From positions 372,001 to 436,000 of the forward strand of contig NZ_CP047399.1 in NCBI RefSeq assembly GCF_020541325.1: a stretch of 64,000 bases of DNA, in the 5' to 3' direction. The stretch is from Candidatus Vallotia laricis. Its GTDB lineage: Bacteria > Pseudomonadota > Gammaproteobacteria > Burkholderiales > Burkholderiaceae. Positions 1-9,740 of the stretch are shown here, piece by piece. The notes beneath the pieces were generated by a model. The model was given only the letters and a program-made list of their open reading frames with translations. It was not told where the DNA came from and did not search any database. Position numbers and translations under genes: made by a program. Numbering within the stretch: the first letter of the stretch is position 1; each line of letters begins with the position of its first letter.

Positions 1-746
1 ATGTATATATGGGAACCTATTTTTTAGCAAGTATCATGCACTGAATATGAAGTTAAGGGGTATTTACCCCGGTCGTGGTATCTTTAAAAGATCTTAGCAA
101 ATAAGAGTTTGGAGTGTATGCAGATTTTCTGCTCCGACTAGTGTCTCCCATGTACGAAAAAATTTTCTTTTAAAGAACTGCAGTAGTAGATTCTATCTAG
201 AGCTACTTGATATAAGCTGTTTAGCTATTATTAATCTTTTTTCTAGGCGTGCAGCACACTTCCTTAGTTTGTAAGCTAGAAGCAGTACAAAACAGTACTT
301 TAGCGAGTATGCTGTATGTATTATGTATGATCTAGACTCAATTCTAGCTCAATCTAGCGTAGATGTATAATTATGACAATCAAGGTGATAAGGTATTGTA
401 GTTATAACTTTAGCTGCAGCTATCGTACACATCGATTGGGGTTTATTTTGAGCTAATAGGTCAGCTTATGTGCGCTGCACAATACAGACAATTTCGAGAT
501 AGTAGTATAAATTAGCATTTAATTACGATGTTTCTGACTGTGATGCTAACAATGTTATGACTATTTCTCGATCTTATCGTAGTCGCTTTTAAAGCAAAAG
601 CCTCATTACTAATTGATGGTAATTTTATAAAAAACTAATATGGTAAAAAGCCTACTTATATTGACAATATTGAAGACGTACAGTCTGCTTCCGGATTTGC
701 TCAAGTAGATTACTACAAAAGCATTGAAATTTTTAGTTGTTGATAT
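1..746. other. eroded spacer downstream of nadD
   Basis: No reading frame here resembles a protein I recognise, and no RNA gene is visible. In free-living Burkholderiaceae nadD is followed by rsfS and rlmH on the same strand. I looked for an rsfS remnant in the reverse strand and saw none I would defend. The stretch is AT-rich with frequent stops in all frames, as expected for decayed DNA. Confidence 0.6.
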
Positions 747-1415
747 TCAAGGCCGATAAAGATGATGTTGGTAAATATACCGACATATTGTGTCCGGCAC
801 GTTAGAAACCTCTTGAAAGCGACTACCCGTCCGTTCTCGCAGAGAGTGACGCACATCCGTTGATGAAATATCTATGGATAATGTAGTATCGAGCAAAACA
901 TGGCCATGAGTTGTTGAACGTAGCATATCTGCCGATCCACTACGATGTTCAATTTCATCTAGCACCATAGTATCTGCATGCGACAGGTCGAAGCTAGGAC
1001 GCGCTGCAATACCAATGTGAGCTAATTCGAATAGTCTCCACCAGTTTTTCCAGGTGTGTAGACGAACCAACTGGTCAGCCCCAATCAAAAGCGTTAGCGA
1101 TGCCGAGGTGCCATAATACTTGCGCCATTTCGATAGTGTCTGAGTTGTATACGATGGGCCGGGATGATAGATTTCATCGGTAGACACAATTACTCGTGTA
1201 GTAGGTAACACAAGTACCGCTGCTAGGCAGGTCATCGCGAGCCGATGCCGAGCAGCCGATACATTGCTCTTTTGCCACGGCTGCCCCGCTGGCAATAGTA
1301 CAAGTTTAGTGAATCCAAGACATTGATCAAACTGGCGTGCAACCGCTAGGTGACCTATATGAATAGGATCGAATGTACCGCCTAGGATACCAATCCGGGT
1401 AGACAAAAGAGGCAT
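747..1415 (-). CDS. nadD: nicotinate-nucleotide adenylyltransferase
   Basis: NadD joins nicotinate mononucleotide and ATP to make deamido-NAD, the penultimate step of NAD synthesis in the cytoplasm. The nucleotidyltransferase signature GGTFDPIHIGH lies at about residues 12-22 and the second ATP-binding motif ISSTDVR at about 183-189. The open frame extends upstream to 1493, but that extra part is hydrophobic and unlike the family. I start at the ATG whose complement is 1413-1415, giving 222 residues, normal for the family; the ribosome binding site there is weak. It lies downstream of purD on the same strand, with a decayed spacer where I expect hemF. Confidence 0.93.
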   Translation of the reverse strand: MPLLSTRIGILGGTFDPIHIGHLAVARQFDQCLGFTKLVLLPAGQPWQKSNVSAARHRLAMTCLAAVLVLPTTRVIVSTDEIYHPGPSYTTQTLSKWRKYYGTSASLTLLIGADQLVRLHTWKNWWRLFELAHIGIAARPSFDLSHADTMVLDEIEHRSGSADMLRSTTHGHVLLDTTLSIDISSTDVRHSLRERTGSRFQEVSNVPDTICRYIYQHHLYRP

Positions 1416-1937
1416 ATTATTCGTAACGCTAACATTCACAGTACTAGGTTTAGAAGACGATATGCCCCATGAAAAAATGCAACAAAAGAACATATTCTAG
1501 ACCTAGCCGGATACAACTAAGAATTATAATAAAGTTAAATATTGAGCGATTTGGCGTCTTGATATTGATCATATCAACATACCGTTAATATGACGGATGA
1601 ATCCTCCTCTAAAAAGAATTAACATTATGTGAGCTTAGTTGGTTTACTACTTTATAAGTAAAACGGAACACTAAGCGCAGAAATTATATTGCACTCGACG
1701 CATAATCCCATGGAAATAAGCTTCAATACCGTTTAGCTCACTAGAAGACGACGCCATTCCGCACTAGAGCGGATCAGCAATATAAAAGCTGTACTGTAAA
1801 TAGTAGCTATAGTGTAAGTGGCAGTCTTATACTAGCGAAAGATCTATGAATCGCATGTAGCTATGAAGCGAACAACACGTTCGCCAAATATAAAACGAGA
1901 GATGGGAATGAAACCTTCATAGATAACCGATTATGAG
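1416..1937. other. decayed spacer between purD and nadD (hemF expected, absent)
   Basis: In related Burkholderia the order is yebC, purD, hemF, nadD. Here only about 520 bases separate purD and nadD, too little for hemF (about 900 bases), and none of the conserved coproporphyrinogen oxidase motifs (GGGxDLTPYY, RGIGGIFFDD) appear on the reverse strand. I conclude hemF is deleted or eroded beyond recognition. The statement about relatives' order is from memory. Confidence 0.55.
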
Positions 1938-3215
1938 TCAATTTCCGGAGTGTAAGGCACGATAACCGATATCACGGCGATACTGCATACCATCAAATTG
2001 AATACTATTAATTGCCTCATAGGCAATTAACTGAGCCTCGCGTACTGAGTTTGCCAATCCAACCACGCATAGTACGCGCCCGCCTGAGGTAACTAATTTA
2101 CCATTGACTATTGCGGTTCCTGCATGGAATATAATAAGAGTTTCGGTCTGTGCTGGAATACTATAGATATAGTCCCCCTTGCGTGGAGAATATGGATACT
2201 GATGCGCTGCAAGTACAACCCCCACTGCCGTACGCTGATCCCATTCTGGTTGGGTAGTAGCGTCTAGTGTTCCTGTGAGTGCATGCTCAATAATACTAGC
2301 AAAGTCACTTTTTAGCCGTGCCATGATTGACTGTGTTTCTGGGTCACCCATGCGACAATTAAACTCAAGTGTTTTCGGGTTACCCTGCGGATCGATCATC
2401 AACCCAGCATATAAAAAACCGGTATAGTGTATGCCTTCTTGCTCCATAGCACGGACAGTTGGTAAGATAATTTCATGCATAACGCGAGTATGTAACTGCG
2501 GCGTGATAATGGGTGCCTGCGAGTAGGCACCCATTCCACCGGTATTTGGACCTTGGTCGCCGTCCAGCAACCGCTTATGATCTTGACTCGACGCTAGCGC
2601 AAGCACATGCTTTCCATCGACCATTACGATAAAGCTAGCTTCCTCGCCATGCAAATATTCTTCGATAATTACACATGCTCCTGCACTACCGAGCTTATTT
2701 TCGGAAAGCATCATCTCAATTGCACAGTGTGCTTCATTTATCGTTTGCGCAACTATAACGCCTTTGCCAGACGCGAGTCCATCCGCTTTGATCACAATCG
2801 GCGCACCTTTCTCTTGAATATATGAGTGTGCTAAGTCTGCGTCGGAGAACGTCTTGTATTCGGCAGTTGGAATACCGTAGCACTTCATTAATGTCTTCGC
2901 GAAGTTTTTTGAGCTTTCAAGCCGAGTTGCTTCGCGAGTTGGACCAAAGATTTTTAGGCTGCGCGAGCGAAATAGATTCACAATACCTGCTGCAAGTGGT
3001 GCCTCCGGCCCAACTACAGTAAATGCGATATTCTTCTGCTCGGCGAAGTCGGCTAGTGCATTAAGATCAGTAATATCGACGTTGTACAGGCGCTCTTGTA
3101 GAGCTGTTCCGCCATTGCCTGGCGCTATGTAGACCCCGGTGACCCGGGGAGATTGGGCAAGTTTCCACCCGAGTGCATGCTCACGACCGCCGGATCCGAC
3201 GACTAATATCTTCAT
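1938..3215 (-). CDS. purD: phosphoribosylamine-glycine ligase (GARS)
   Basis: PurD ligates glycine to 5-phosphoribosylamine with ATP in the second step of purine synthesis. The protein starts MKILVVGSGGREHALGWKL, the classic GARS N-terminus, followed by an ATP-grasp domain (about residues 105-310) containing IKADGLASGKGV and a metal-binding segment with EFNCRMGDPETQ. The C-terminal domain ends in DIGYRAL. At 425 residues it is full length. A GAGAG-like ribosome binding site precedes the start. It sits 41 bases downstream of yebC on the same strand, so the two are probably co-transcribed. Confidence 0.97.
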   Translation of the reverse strand: MKILVVGSGGREHALGWKLAQSPRVTGVYIAPGNGGTALQERLYNVDITDLNALADFAEQKNIAFTVVGPEAPLAAGIVNLFRSRSLKIFGPTREATRLESSKNFAKTLMKCYGIPTAEYKTFSDADLAHSYIQEKGAPIVIKADGLASGKGVIVAQTINEAHCAIEMMLSENKLGSAGACVIIEEYLHGEEASFIVMVDGKHVLALASSQDHKRLLDGDQGPNTGGMGAYSQAPIITPQLHTRVMHEIILPTVRAMEQEGIHYTGFLYAGLMIDPQGNPKTLEFNCRMGDPETQSIMARLKSDFASIIEHALTGTLDATTQPEWDQRTAVGVVLAAHQYPYSPRKGDYIYSIPAQTETLIIFHAGTAIVNGKLVTSGGRVLCVVGLANSVREAQLIAYEAINSIQFDGMQYRRDIGYRALHSGN

Positions 3216-3256
3216 GGAAATCTCTCACAGAATGAAGAAATCTTCTATACGGGTTG

Positions 3257-3985
3257 TTATTGATCTGCAATATCTGCATTCGTATAAATCTCCTGAACAT
3301 CGTCAAGGTTTTCCAGTACGCTAAGTAATTTTTGAAGTTTAACCACGTCGTCTCCGATAACCTTGATCTTAGTTTGAGGTTTCATTGTTATCCCTGACAA
3401 TACTGCCCTAAAATCTCTACTCTTAAGCGCATTCCTGACTTGGATAAAATTATTTGGCGGACAGATTATTTCAATACCGCCGTTAATATTAGTTGTTACG
3501 TCATCAGCATTAGCTTCAAGCACAGCCTCCATGAGTTCGTCTTCAGATATACCTGGCAAGAATAGGAATTGGCCAACATGGTTAAACAGAAACGAGACTG
3601 AACCGTCGGTCCCCAGATTGCCGCCATGCTTGGAAAGAGCGTGGCGCACTTCTGCAACGGTACGAGTGCGATTATCGGTGATTGTGTCAATAATAATCGC
3701 TACACCCCCGATTCCATACCCTTCGTAGCGAACTTCTTCGTAGTTTGAGCTTTCGATGAAACCTATACCACGCTGGATAGCACGATTAACATTATCTTTT
3801 GGCATGTTAACGTCTGCTGCCTTGTCGATCGCTAATCGTAGGCGCGGGTTTAATCCTGCGTCGCCGCCGCCAAGCCTCGCAGAAACGGTAATTTCCTTGA
3901 TTAATCGTGTCCAAACATTGCTGCGCTTAGCATCTACTGCGGCTTTTTTATGCCTAATATTAGCCCATTTTGAATGACCAGCCAT
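3257..3985 (-). CDS. yebC: YebC/PmpR (TACO1) family protein
   Basis: This is the widespread YebC/TACO1 family, annotated as a DNA-binding transcription regulator and in recent work linked to ribosome function at difficult motifs. It begins [21 protein letters not shown], the family signature, and continues with [11 protein letters not shown] and [14 protein letters not shown] at about residues 45-70. Length (242) is normal. The start is supported by a GGAGAAA ribosome binding site on the reverse strand. It leads the minus-strand group with purD and is the first gene after a 1.7-kb empty spacer, so the promoter should lie just above 3985. Confidence 0.96.
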   Translation of the reverse strand: MAGHSKWANIRHKKAAVDAKRSNVWTRLIKEITVSARLGGGDAGLNPRLRLAIDKAADVNMPKDNVNRAIQRGIGFIESSNYEEVRYEGYGIGGVAIIIDTITDNRTRTVAEVRHALSKHGGNLGTDGSVSFLFNHVGQFLFLPGISEDELMEAVLEANADDVTTNINGGIEIICPPNNFIQVRNALKSRDFRAVLSGITMKPQTKIKVIGDDVVKLQKLLSVLENLDDVQEIYTNADIADQ

Positions 3986-5660
3986 GATAATTTCTCCGAT
4001 GGAGCACGCTAGTGCGCATCATTGATTAATATATCTACATTGTGGAAAACTATGGCTCACTCATGCGAGCAACAACAATCAGATTGTGTCAGAAAACAGC
4101 ATGTTTTTATCATGCTGGCTGCACCTATAAGAGATACGCATATAATACAATTCAGCTTTATATTATGATTCGATTTCAACTACTTCTAGCTATGTTTCCA
4201 ACTCGATTTAATCCCCTCAGGTTCGACTCTAAGTTTTTCTGTGAAGAACACCGACTGGCTTTATAAGCTTCACTAGAAGATCGATCTATACTTTGTATAG
4301 GGAGGGCACTCTTGCATAGCGCCAGCCGAACAGTATACTAATATTATGTTTTCACAGACAGATCTCCAGATAACGCCAGAACTGTTCTCTGGGCAAGAGA
4401 ATTAATACAATATGTACGATAAAAGCTTAATATAAAGAAGCTTCAAGTTCAGCTAATTTGATAGATAAATGCACTAGTTTAGATCGATTTACTATGTTGG
4501 TATCCAAAATAAAATTATTTGTTAAGGTTCGCGGGATTCTGAGGTTTTCTATACAGTTGCCCTCCCAGGGAGCCACTGTATAGAACTGGTTAGCATTGTA
4601 GCCGATTCGGCTGTGGCGTCATTAATACTAGGTAAACCTGCTGCTACCTATGTGATATAAATCTAGTGGGAAAGCGCGTCTGGCGTAAAATTGACTAATG
4701 TAAGCTATCTTGGATAGAAATCCGAAATCTCTCCAAGAATCCAAGAAAATTGCTGCGATTAGCATATCGTCGTCTATATGCAACCCCCCCCTGATATAAA
4801 ATATACTATTTCTAATAGCTGTGTTGCGGGGCAAAGGCTAAGGATTCCGGGACGGATAGAAAACATTAAGCTTCACCTAAATCAGCGGTAGTGATGTATG
4901 CAACTAAGGATTTACGCAGACGTTTATCTGTACATACTAGGATTAGTGGAGTTAATCAAGTGTAGATGAAGTTATTACTTTGCCTTCTTGTGTTAGGCAA
5001 TGGCGGTATGGGAGTCTTGTTTGTGCTGCTACCTACATGGGAACTCATAACCTAACAAGACGACTCCAAATTATCGCCTGTAATTCCACTAGGTTTTAAT
5101 TACATTGATTTTGACTACTGCTAATTGCAGCCGTGACATTCTTATTAGGCAAATGTGGATATGTCTGAAGTTCGTATCTTCCAGACTAATAAAACGAGGC
5201 AAAATATAATATCGTCATTATCTTGCTTCGACATTAATGTTTATATTATACGGTATGAATACCGTAGCGATATAGCTGTACCAGGCATATTAATGCTAAA
5301 TATATATACCTTTAATTAAATTACAAACGCATTAAGCAGTAGCCATGTTACTATCTATAGGATCTACACAACGTGTTTGTTATATCTAGTGCGGATAGAA
5401 ACGTGGATCGACGATATTAAATAGAGCTTCCCATATACGCACACGTATTAGTAATATTACTATATCTTGATTACAATAATCGTGGGGAAAATAGAAAATA
5501 GATAGAGAAAATTCTTGGTAACTTGTTGAGACCACTATAGTAGACTGGGGGCATATTATTTAAACGTCTTTCGCAACTATCCTATATGTATATATGCTGG
5601 ATAGATAACAGCAAGTTACTCTGTAGCTAAATCAGATTTTTTAATTATCAATTATACCTA
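3986..5660. other. 1.7-kb geneless spacer
   Basis: Between two minus-strand genes there is no supportable coding sequence; the short open frames (up to about 74 codons) have no recognisable features. The stretch holds a C8 run at 4784-4791 and the hairpin region listed separately at 4549-4583, followed by a short AGCCGA/TCGGCT palindrome near 4600. Otherwise it looks like decayed DNA. Confidence 0.6.
4549..4583. repeat. perfect 9-bp inverted repeat (stem-loop)
   Basis: CTATACAGT (4549-4557) pairs exactly with ACTGTATAG (4575-4583). Inside lies a smaller CTCC/GGAG hairpin, so the whole folds as a two-tier stem. It is more GC-rich than its surroundings and has no T tract on the plus side, so it is not a classic terminator. 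It could be the scar of a lost gene's terminator or part of a small RNA. Confidence 0.5.
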
Positions 5661-6272
5661 TCAATTAGATATAATTTTCATCGAGTCCAGCAGTTCGTCA
5701 ACATCCTCTTTTACTTGAAGAAGTTTGATGTGTTCGTGTCGCACGAAGCCTTCATTACCAGAATAGTACAACATTTCTAGTAGCGGATTGTAATATCCAG
5801 CGACGTTAAGCAAGCCTACTGGTTTTTTATGGTATCCGAGTTGCGCCCATGTGTAAATCTCGAATAATTCTTCGAATGTACCAGTGCCGCCGGGCAGAGC
5901 GACAAAAGCGTCGCTTAAGTCAGCCATCATTCTCTTTCGCTCATGCATATTTTCGACAATATACAACTTAGTCAAGCTACGATGACAGATATTTTTCTCA
6001 ATCAGTAGTTGAGGAATCACGCCAATCACATGACCCCCTGCTTGCAACACGGCATCTGCAATCTCCCCCATTAAGCCAAGCTGACTCCCACCATAAACTA
6101 GCGTGATACCTAAGCGTACAAGAGCAAGCCCAAATGCCCGTGCCGCTTGCTGATATTCATCCCGACAACCAATAGCCGAGCCGCAGTATACGCACACTGA
6201 ACTAATTATCTTACCTCTTTGGGCGTTTCGTCTCAGTTTTACCTGCATCGCATCATCATATCTCGTCCGCAT
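5661..6272 (-). CDS. LOG family (TIGR00730) cytokinin riboside 5'-monophosphate phosphoribohydrolase-like protein
   Basis: Members of this Rossmann-fold family cleave ribose 5-phosphate from nucleoside monophosphates; many bacterial members have no assigned physiological role. The protein shows VCVYCGSAIG near residues 27-36, a glycine-rich YGGSQLGLMG segment, and the diagnostic PGGTGTFEE motif in the C-terminal half, followed by TWAQLGYHKKPVGLLN. The 203-residue form starts at 6272, preceded by AAGG on the reverse strand; an internal ATG at 6248 would also serve. It stands alone between two empty spacers, so its retention suggests it is functional, but nothing around it hints at a pathway. 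Confidence 0.85.
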   Translation of the reverse strand: MRTRYDDAMQVKLRRNAQRGKIISSVCVYCGSAIGCRDEYQQAARAFGLALVRLGITLVYGGSQLGLMGEIADAVLQAGGHVIGVIPQLLIEKNICHRSLTKLYIVENMHERKRMMADLSDAFVALPGGTGTFEELFEIYTWAQLGYHKKPVGLLNVAGYYNPLLEMLYYSGNEGFVRHEHIKLLQVKEDVDELLDSMKIISN

Positions 6273-7760
6273 CGTTGTGCGGCCTTAGGAATATTGTTAA
6301 ATCGGGAACTATACGTTTATTAATGTTAATAATTATTTAAATTTTCGATTAGATAATCTAAACATTAGCAATAGCGTATATAAGTCTAGTTTTGGCAATT
6401 TGTCCCAGATCTCTTGCATTTCATGCAAGTTTATCAAAAACTGATGCTATACAATGAATTATCGGTAGTACTTTGCTTAAAGTGAGCCCGTAATATTTGA
6501 TATGATTGCACGTTGCGTCATTATTTCAGTCCCAAATAGGGTACAGTAGGCAACATACTTAAACAATCAGCCGCGCAGTTCTTCTACGATCGCTGCTAGC
6601 GAGTGGCGTCGTAGATATTGGGTGCACTAAAAATTTTCGATAAAAGTTAGAGATTTAGCCAGTGTGTAAGACGAGGCAGTTATATTTTATAGTGTCCGCT
6701 CTGTTTATCGAAAGCCTCGACTATTCTCCTTAAATAGATCAATCAGTTTTGGCCGATTTTTGTCGAAACAGTACCAGTGACCTAATTATTAGCAAAAACC
6801 GGCAAACATAGTACCACACAGTAGCGCTCAGCATTACTCCGGAGGTAGTTTCGATGTCGCGCAGCATGGGCATACAAGTAACACGTTTACATCGCGTGAT
6901 AATAAGAAGACACAAGGATTAGAACTCAAGCAGTAAAGCTTGAGTTCTGCTCAGTATAAAACTGCCCAAAAGTCACAAGATATTTTTATATTGCGCCTAA
7001 AATAATATAGGTGCCGTGCACTTACGGTTATAGTGGTGAGCTAGTAGCTGAATAAAGCACTAGAGGCGTTAGAGATATGGCTCTAGAGAATAAAATATTT
7101 CAGAAATATGCTATAGAGATAGAACACTAACGCGTAGCGCACTGTAGTAGCGCCGGTATGCTCGCGCTCACCCGGTCTTTTGTGCTACGCTTATCTGTTA
7201 GCAGTATTCTAAGTGTGGTCTGGGTAGGCGCTTTCTCGTGGGTACAGTTTGTGCTTTAATTCATTAAATCATTCCCTAATACGCTCTCCATGTTTTTCAC
7301 GCCGTGCTCGGTGCATCTGTACTGAAAGCTTCTTAGATAACTGATAATTTTCACGCTTGACATGCGTGATATCGACAACTCATCGAGTACTAATTACTTT
7401 ATTTCAAGTGCTGGACTCATAGTGTGGCTCTTTTACTTCCGACGTACGCTAGCCACACCCGTAGTACGATGATGCATGAAAATGCAACTGGTCCCACTCT
7501 CTCAGTCAAGAGAGCTATATCGCATCCGGAAATTTTCAAGCTGTGCGCAGAGAGGGGAGTATTTTTTTGTTTAATGCTGCCCTCATGAAATTATTTAGTG
7601 CAATGGGAGCGACACAGGGGGTGAGCTCCCGATCTATCTGGCTTTATTGAAGTTATTCCAACATACGGAAAGGTTAAAATACCGAGAATTCGGGCAGAAA
7701 AGCCCCATAGAAAGCCGGCATTCTTTCTTGATCCTTGTTGCGTGATTCGATAAATGATAT
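6273..7760. other. 1.5-kb geneless spacer upstream of ilvB
   Basis: No coding region can be supported. Two structured spots stand out: a perfect 10-bp inverted repeat at 6921-6948 (AGAACTCAAG / CTTGAGTTCT) and a locally GC-richer element at 7132-7190 where GCGTAG...CAC pairs with GTG...CTACGC. In relatives I recall a sigma factor and membrane-protein genes upstream of ilvB; I could not trace remnants of them. A 109-codon reverse frame at 7591-7920 overlaps the ilvB leader and has no homology I recognise. Confidence 0.55.
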
Positions 7761-7880
7761 CGTCGCGGGACGATGTGATTGCCTCAATGAGGCGACGTTC
7801 AAGAACTTGCATTTTCTCTAAAAGGCGCCGCTCAAACCCGAGCCACAAGCCCGGTAGAAAGCCCCCGATCAATTTTTTGC
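7761..7880 (+). promoter_or_regulatory. structured 5' leader of ilvB (candidate)
   Basis: CGTCGC at 7761-7766 pairs with GCGACG at 7792-7797 and encloses a second hairpin, GCCTC/GAGGC at 7781-7793, so about 37 bases can fold into one stacked stem. A smaller GCTC/GAGC stem follows at 7830-7843. The leader is much more GC-rich than the spacer before it, implying selection. No short peptide rich in Ile, Val or Leu codons is evident, so a classic leader-peptide attenuator is not supported. Function is unknown; a cis-regulatory RNA for the ilv operon is inference. Confidence 0.4.
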
Positions 7881-7901
7881 CGAAAATTCGAAAGGTGAAT
7901 A

Positions 7902-9671
7902 ATGAATATGACAAGCGCAAAATGCTCTACGTCAAACACCCCCCCTCCTACTGAAGCTGAAACTGGCTCCATTGGCGCGACTGTGTTAATGCGCTCACTC
8001 GCTGATGAAAATGTCAGATTTATTTGGGGATATCCTGGCGGTTCAGTGCTTTACATCTATGATGAACTATATAAGCAAGATAAAATTCAGCACATTTTAG
8101 TGCGTCACGAGCAAGCCGCAGTACACGCTTCGGATGCTTATGCACGCTCAACCGGCAATGTTGGCGTTTGTTTAGTGACTTCTGGTCCTGGTGTGACAAA
8201 CGCTGTGACCGGCATTGCCACTGCATATATGGATTCAATTCCAATGGTGGTTATCAGCGGTCAGGTTCCAACGACAGCGATTGGCCAAGACGCTTTCCAG
8301 GAGTGTGACGCCGTGGGAATTACGCGGCCATGTGTAAAGCATAGCTTTCTTGTGAAGGATGTCTATGAACTCGCCGCAACAGTCAAAAAAGCGTTTTATA
8401 TTGCCAGGAGCGGTCGCCCTGGACCGGTGTTAATCGATATCCCGAAAGATATCTCGAGAGCACCATGTCAATACGAGCATGTTAAAAACATTGCACTACG
8501 TTCCTATAATCCAGTCACGAAAGGTCATTCGGGCCAAATTCGCAAGGCAGTCGCGCTGTTGCTCTCTGCGAGGCGCCCATATATCTATACTGGGGGGGGC
8601 GTTATTTTAGCAGAAGCCTCGAGCGAGTTAAACCAGTTTTCAGATTTACTCGGTTACCCAGTGACTAATACTCTAATGGGCCTTGGCGGCTATCGCGCAA
8701 CAGATCGCAAATTCCTCGGCATGTTAGGTATGCATGGAACGTATGAGGCTAACATGACAATGCAACACTGCGATGTGTTAATAGCGATTGGCGTTCGATT
8801 TGACGACCGTGTTATTGGTGACCCAGCACATTTTGCGAGTACGCCTCGAAAGATTATCCATATTGATATCGATCCATCATCAATTTCCAAGCGAGTTAAA
8901 GTCGATATTCCAATTGTAGGTGACATTAAAGAAGTGCTTAAAGAATTAATCGAGCAGTTGCACATCGCTCCACACGGCCCAGATAGCGTTGCATTAAGCA
9001 TATGGTGGCGGCAGATTGAGGAGTGGCGTGCCCGCAATTGCTTAAAATACGATCGCGGCAGCGAGATTATTAAGCCTCAGTACGTTATTGAGAAGCTTCA
9101 TGAGTTGACAAGTGGCAATGCATTTGTATGCTCAGATGTCGGACAACATCAGATGTGGGCCGCGCAGTTCTATCGCTTTGATAAACCTCGTCGCTGGATC
9201 AATTCCGGGGGGCTTGGGTCAATGGGCTTCGGATTGCCAGCTGCGATGGGTGTAAAAATGGCGCATCGTGATGCCGATGTGATTTGCATTACTGGTGAGG
9301 GCTCTATTCAGATGTGCATCCAAGAGCTCTCTACGTGTAAGCAGTATGAGACGCCCATCAAGATTATCTCTCTGAATAATCGCTACCTAGGTATGGTTCG
9401 ACAATGGCAACAAATTGAATATAACAAGCGCTATTCGAATTCATATATGGATGCTCTCCCAGACTTTGTAAAGCTTGCCGAAGCATATGGCCATGTTGGT
9501 TTGCGCATAGAGCGCTCCCTAGATGTTGAGCCAGCGTTGAAAGAAGCGTTACGGCTAAAAGAGCGTACTGTATTTCTCGATTTCCAGACCGACCCGACTG
9601 AGAACGTCTGGCCGATGGTGCAGGCCGGCAAAGGTATCACTGAGATGCTATTTAGCGCAGAGGACCTCTGA
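7902..9671 (+). CDS. ilvB: acetolactate synthase, large (catalytic) subunit
   Basis: With IlvH this thiamine-diphosphate enzyme makes acetolactate from two pyruvates or acetohydroxybutyrate from pyruvate and 2-oxobutyrate, the committed step to valine, leucine and isoleucine. The N-terminal TPP domain carries LVRHEQAAVHASDAYAR (about 60-75), the central domain spans about 215-350, and the C-terminal TPP-binding domain has TGEGSIQM at about 464-471 and NNRYLGMVRQWQ. Length (589) is normal for beta-proteobacteria. The start gives the MNM N-terminus I recall from Burkholderia. A C7 run sits at 7939-7945 and a G8 run at 8592-8599, both in frame. ilvH follows after 69 bases. Confidence 0.97.
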   Translation: MNMTSAKCSTSNTPPPTEAETGSIGATVLMRSLADENVRFIWGYPGGSVLYIYDELYKQDKIQHILVRHEQAAVHASDAYARSTGNVGVCLVTSGPGVTNAVTGIATAYMDSIPMVVISGQVPTTAIGQDAFQECDAVGITRPCVKHSFLVKDVYELAATVKKAFYIARSGRPGPVLIDIPKDISRAPCQYEHVKNIALRSYNPVTKGHSGQIRKAVALLLSARRPYIYTGGGVILAEASSELNQFSDLLGYPVTNTLMGLGGYRATDRKFLGMLGMHGTYEANMTMQHCDVLIAIGVRFDDRVIGDPAHFASTPRKIIHIDIDPSSISKRVKVDIPIVGDIKEVLKELIEQLHIAPHGPDSVALSIWWRQIEEWRARNCLKYDRGSEIIKPQYVIEKLHELTSGNAFVCSDVGQHQMWAAQFYRFDKPRRWINSGGLGSMGFGLPAAMGVKMAHRDADVICITGEGSIQMCIQELSTCKQYETPIKIISLNNRYLGMVRQWQQIEYNKRYSNSYMDALPDFVKLAEAYGHVGLRIERSLDVEPALKEALRLKERTVFLDFQTDPTENVWPMVQAGKGITEMLFSAEDL

Positions 9672-9740
9672 TGACGCAAGCGTCTATGCCTGAAAAACTA
9701 TGCGGGATGTAGGGATATCGAAACCTAAAAGAGAAACAAG

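Noticed and set aside
601-746. Possible rsfS remnant next to nadD
   Set aside because: The only suggestive peptide is on the wrong strand and very short.
1681-1740. Reverse-strand segment reading IEAYFHGIMRRV, resembling the start of HemF
   Set aside because: Too short and without any of the strong HemF motifs elsewhere in the spacer; treated as coincidence.
4042-4266. 74-codon open frame upstream of yebC
   Set aside because: No recognisable features and divergent from any conserved gene; consistent with chance.
7591-7920. 109-codon reverse open frame over the ilvB leader
   Set aside because: It is antisense to the structured leader and the first codons of ilvB, has no ribosome binding site and no similarity I recognise.
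9291-9302. IlvB has GEG where many TPP enzymes have GDG
   Set aside because: I recall glutamate at this position in Burkholderia enzymes, so it is probably normal rather than a loss of the metal ligand.
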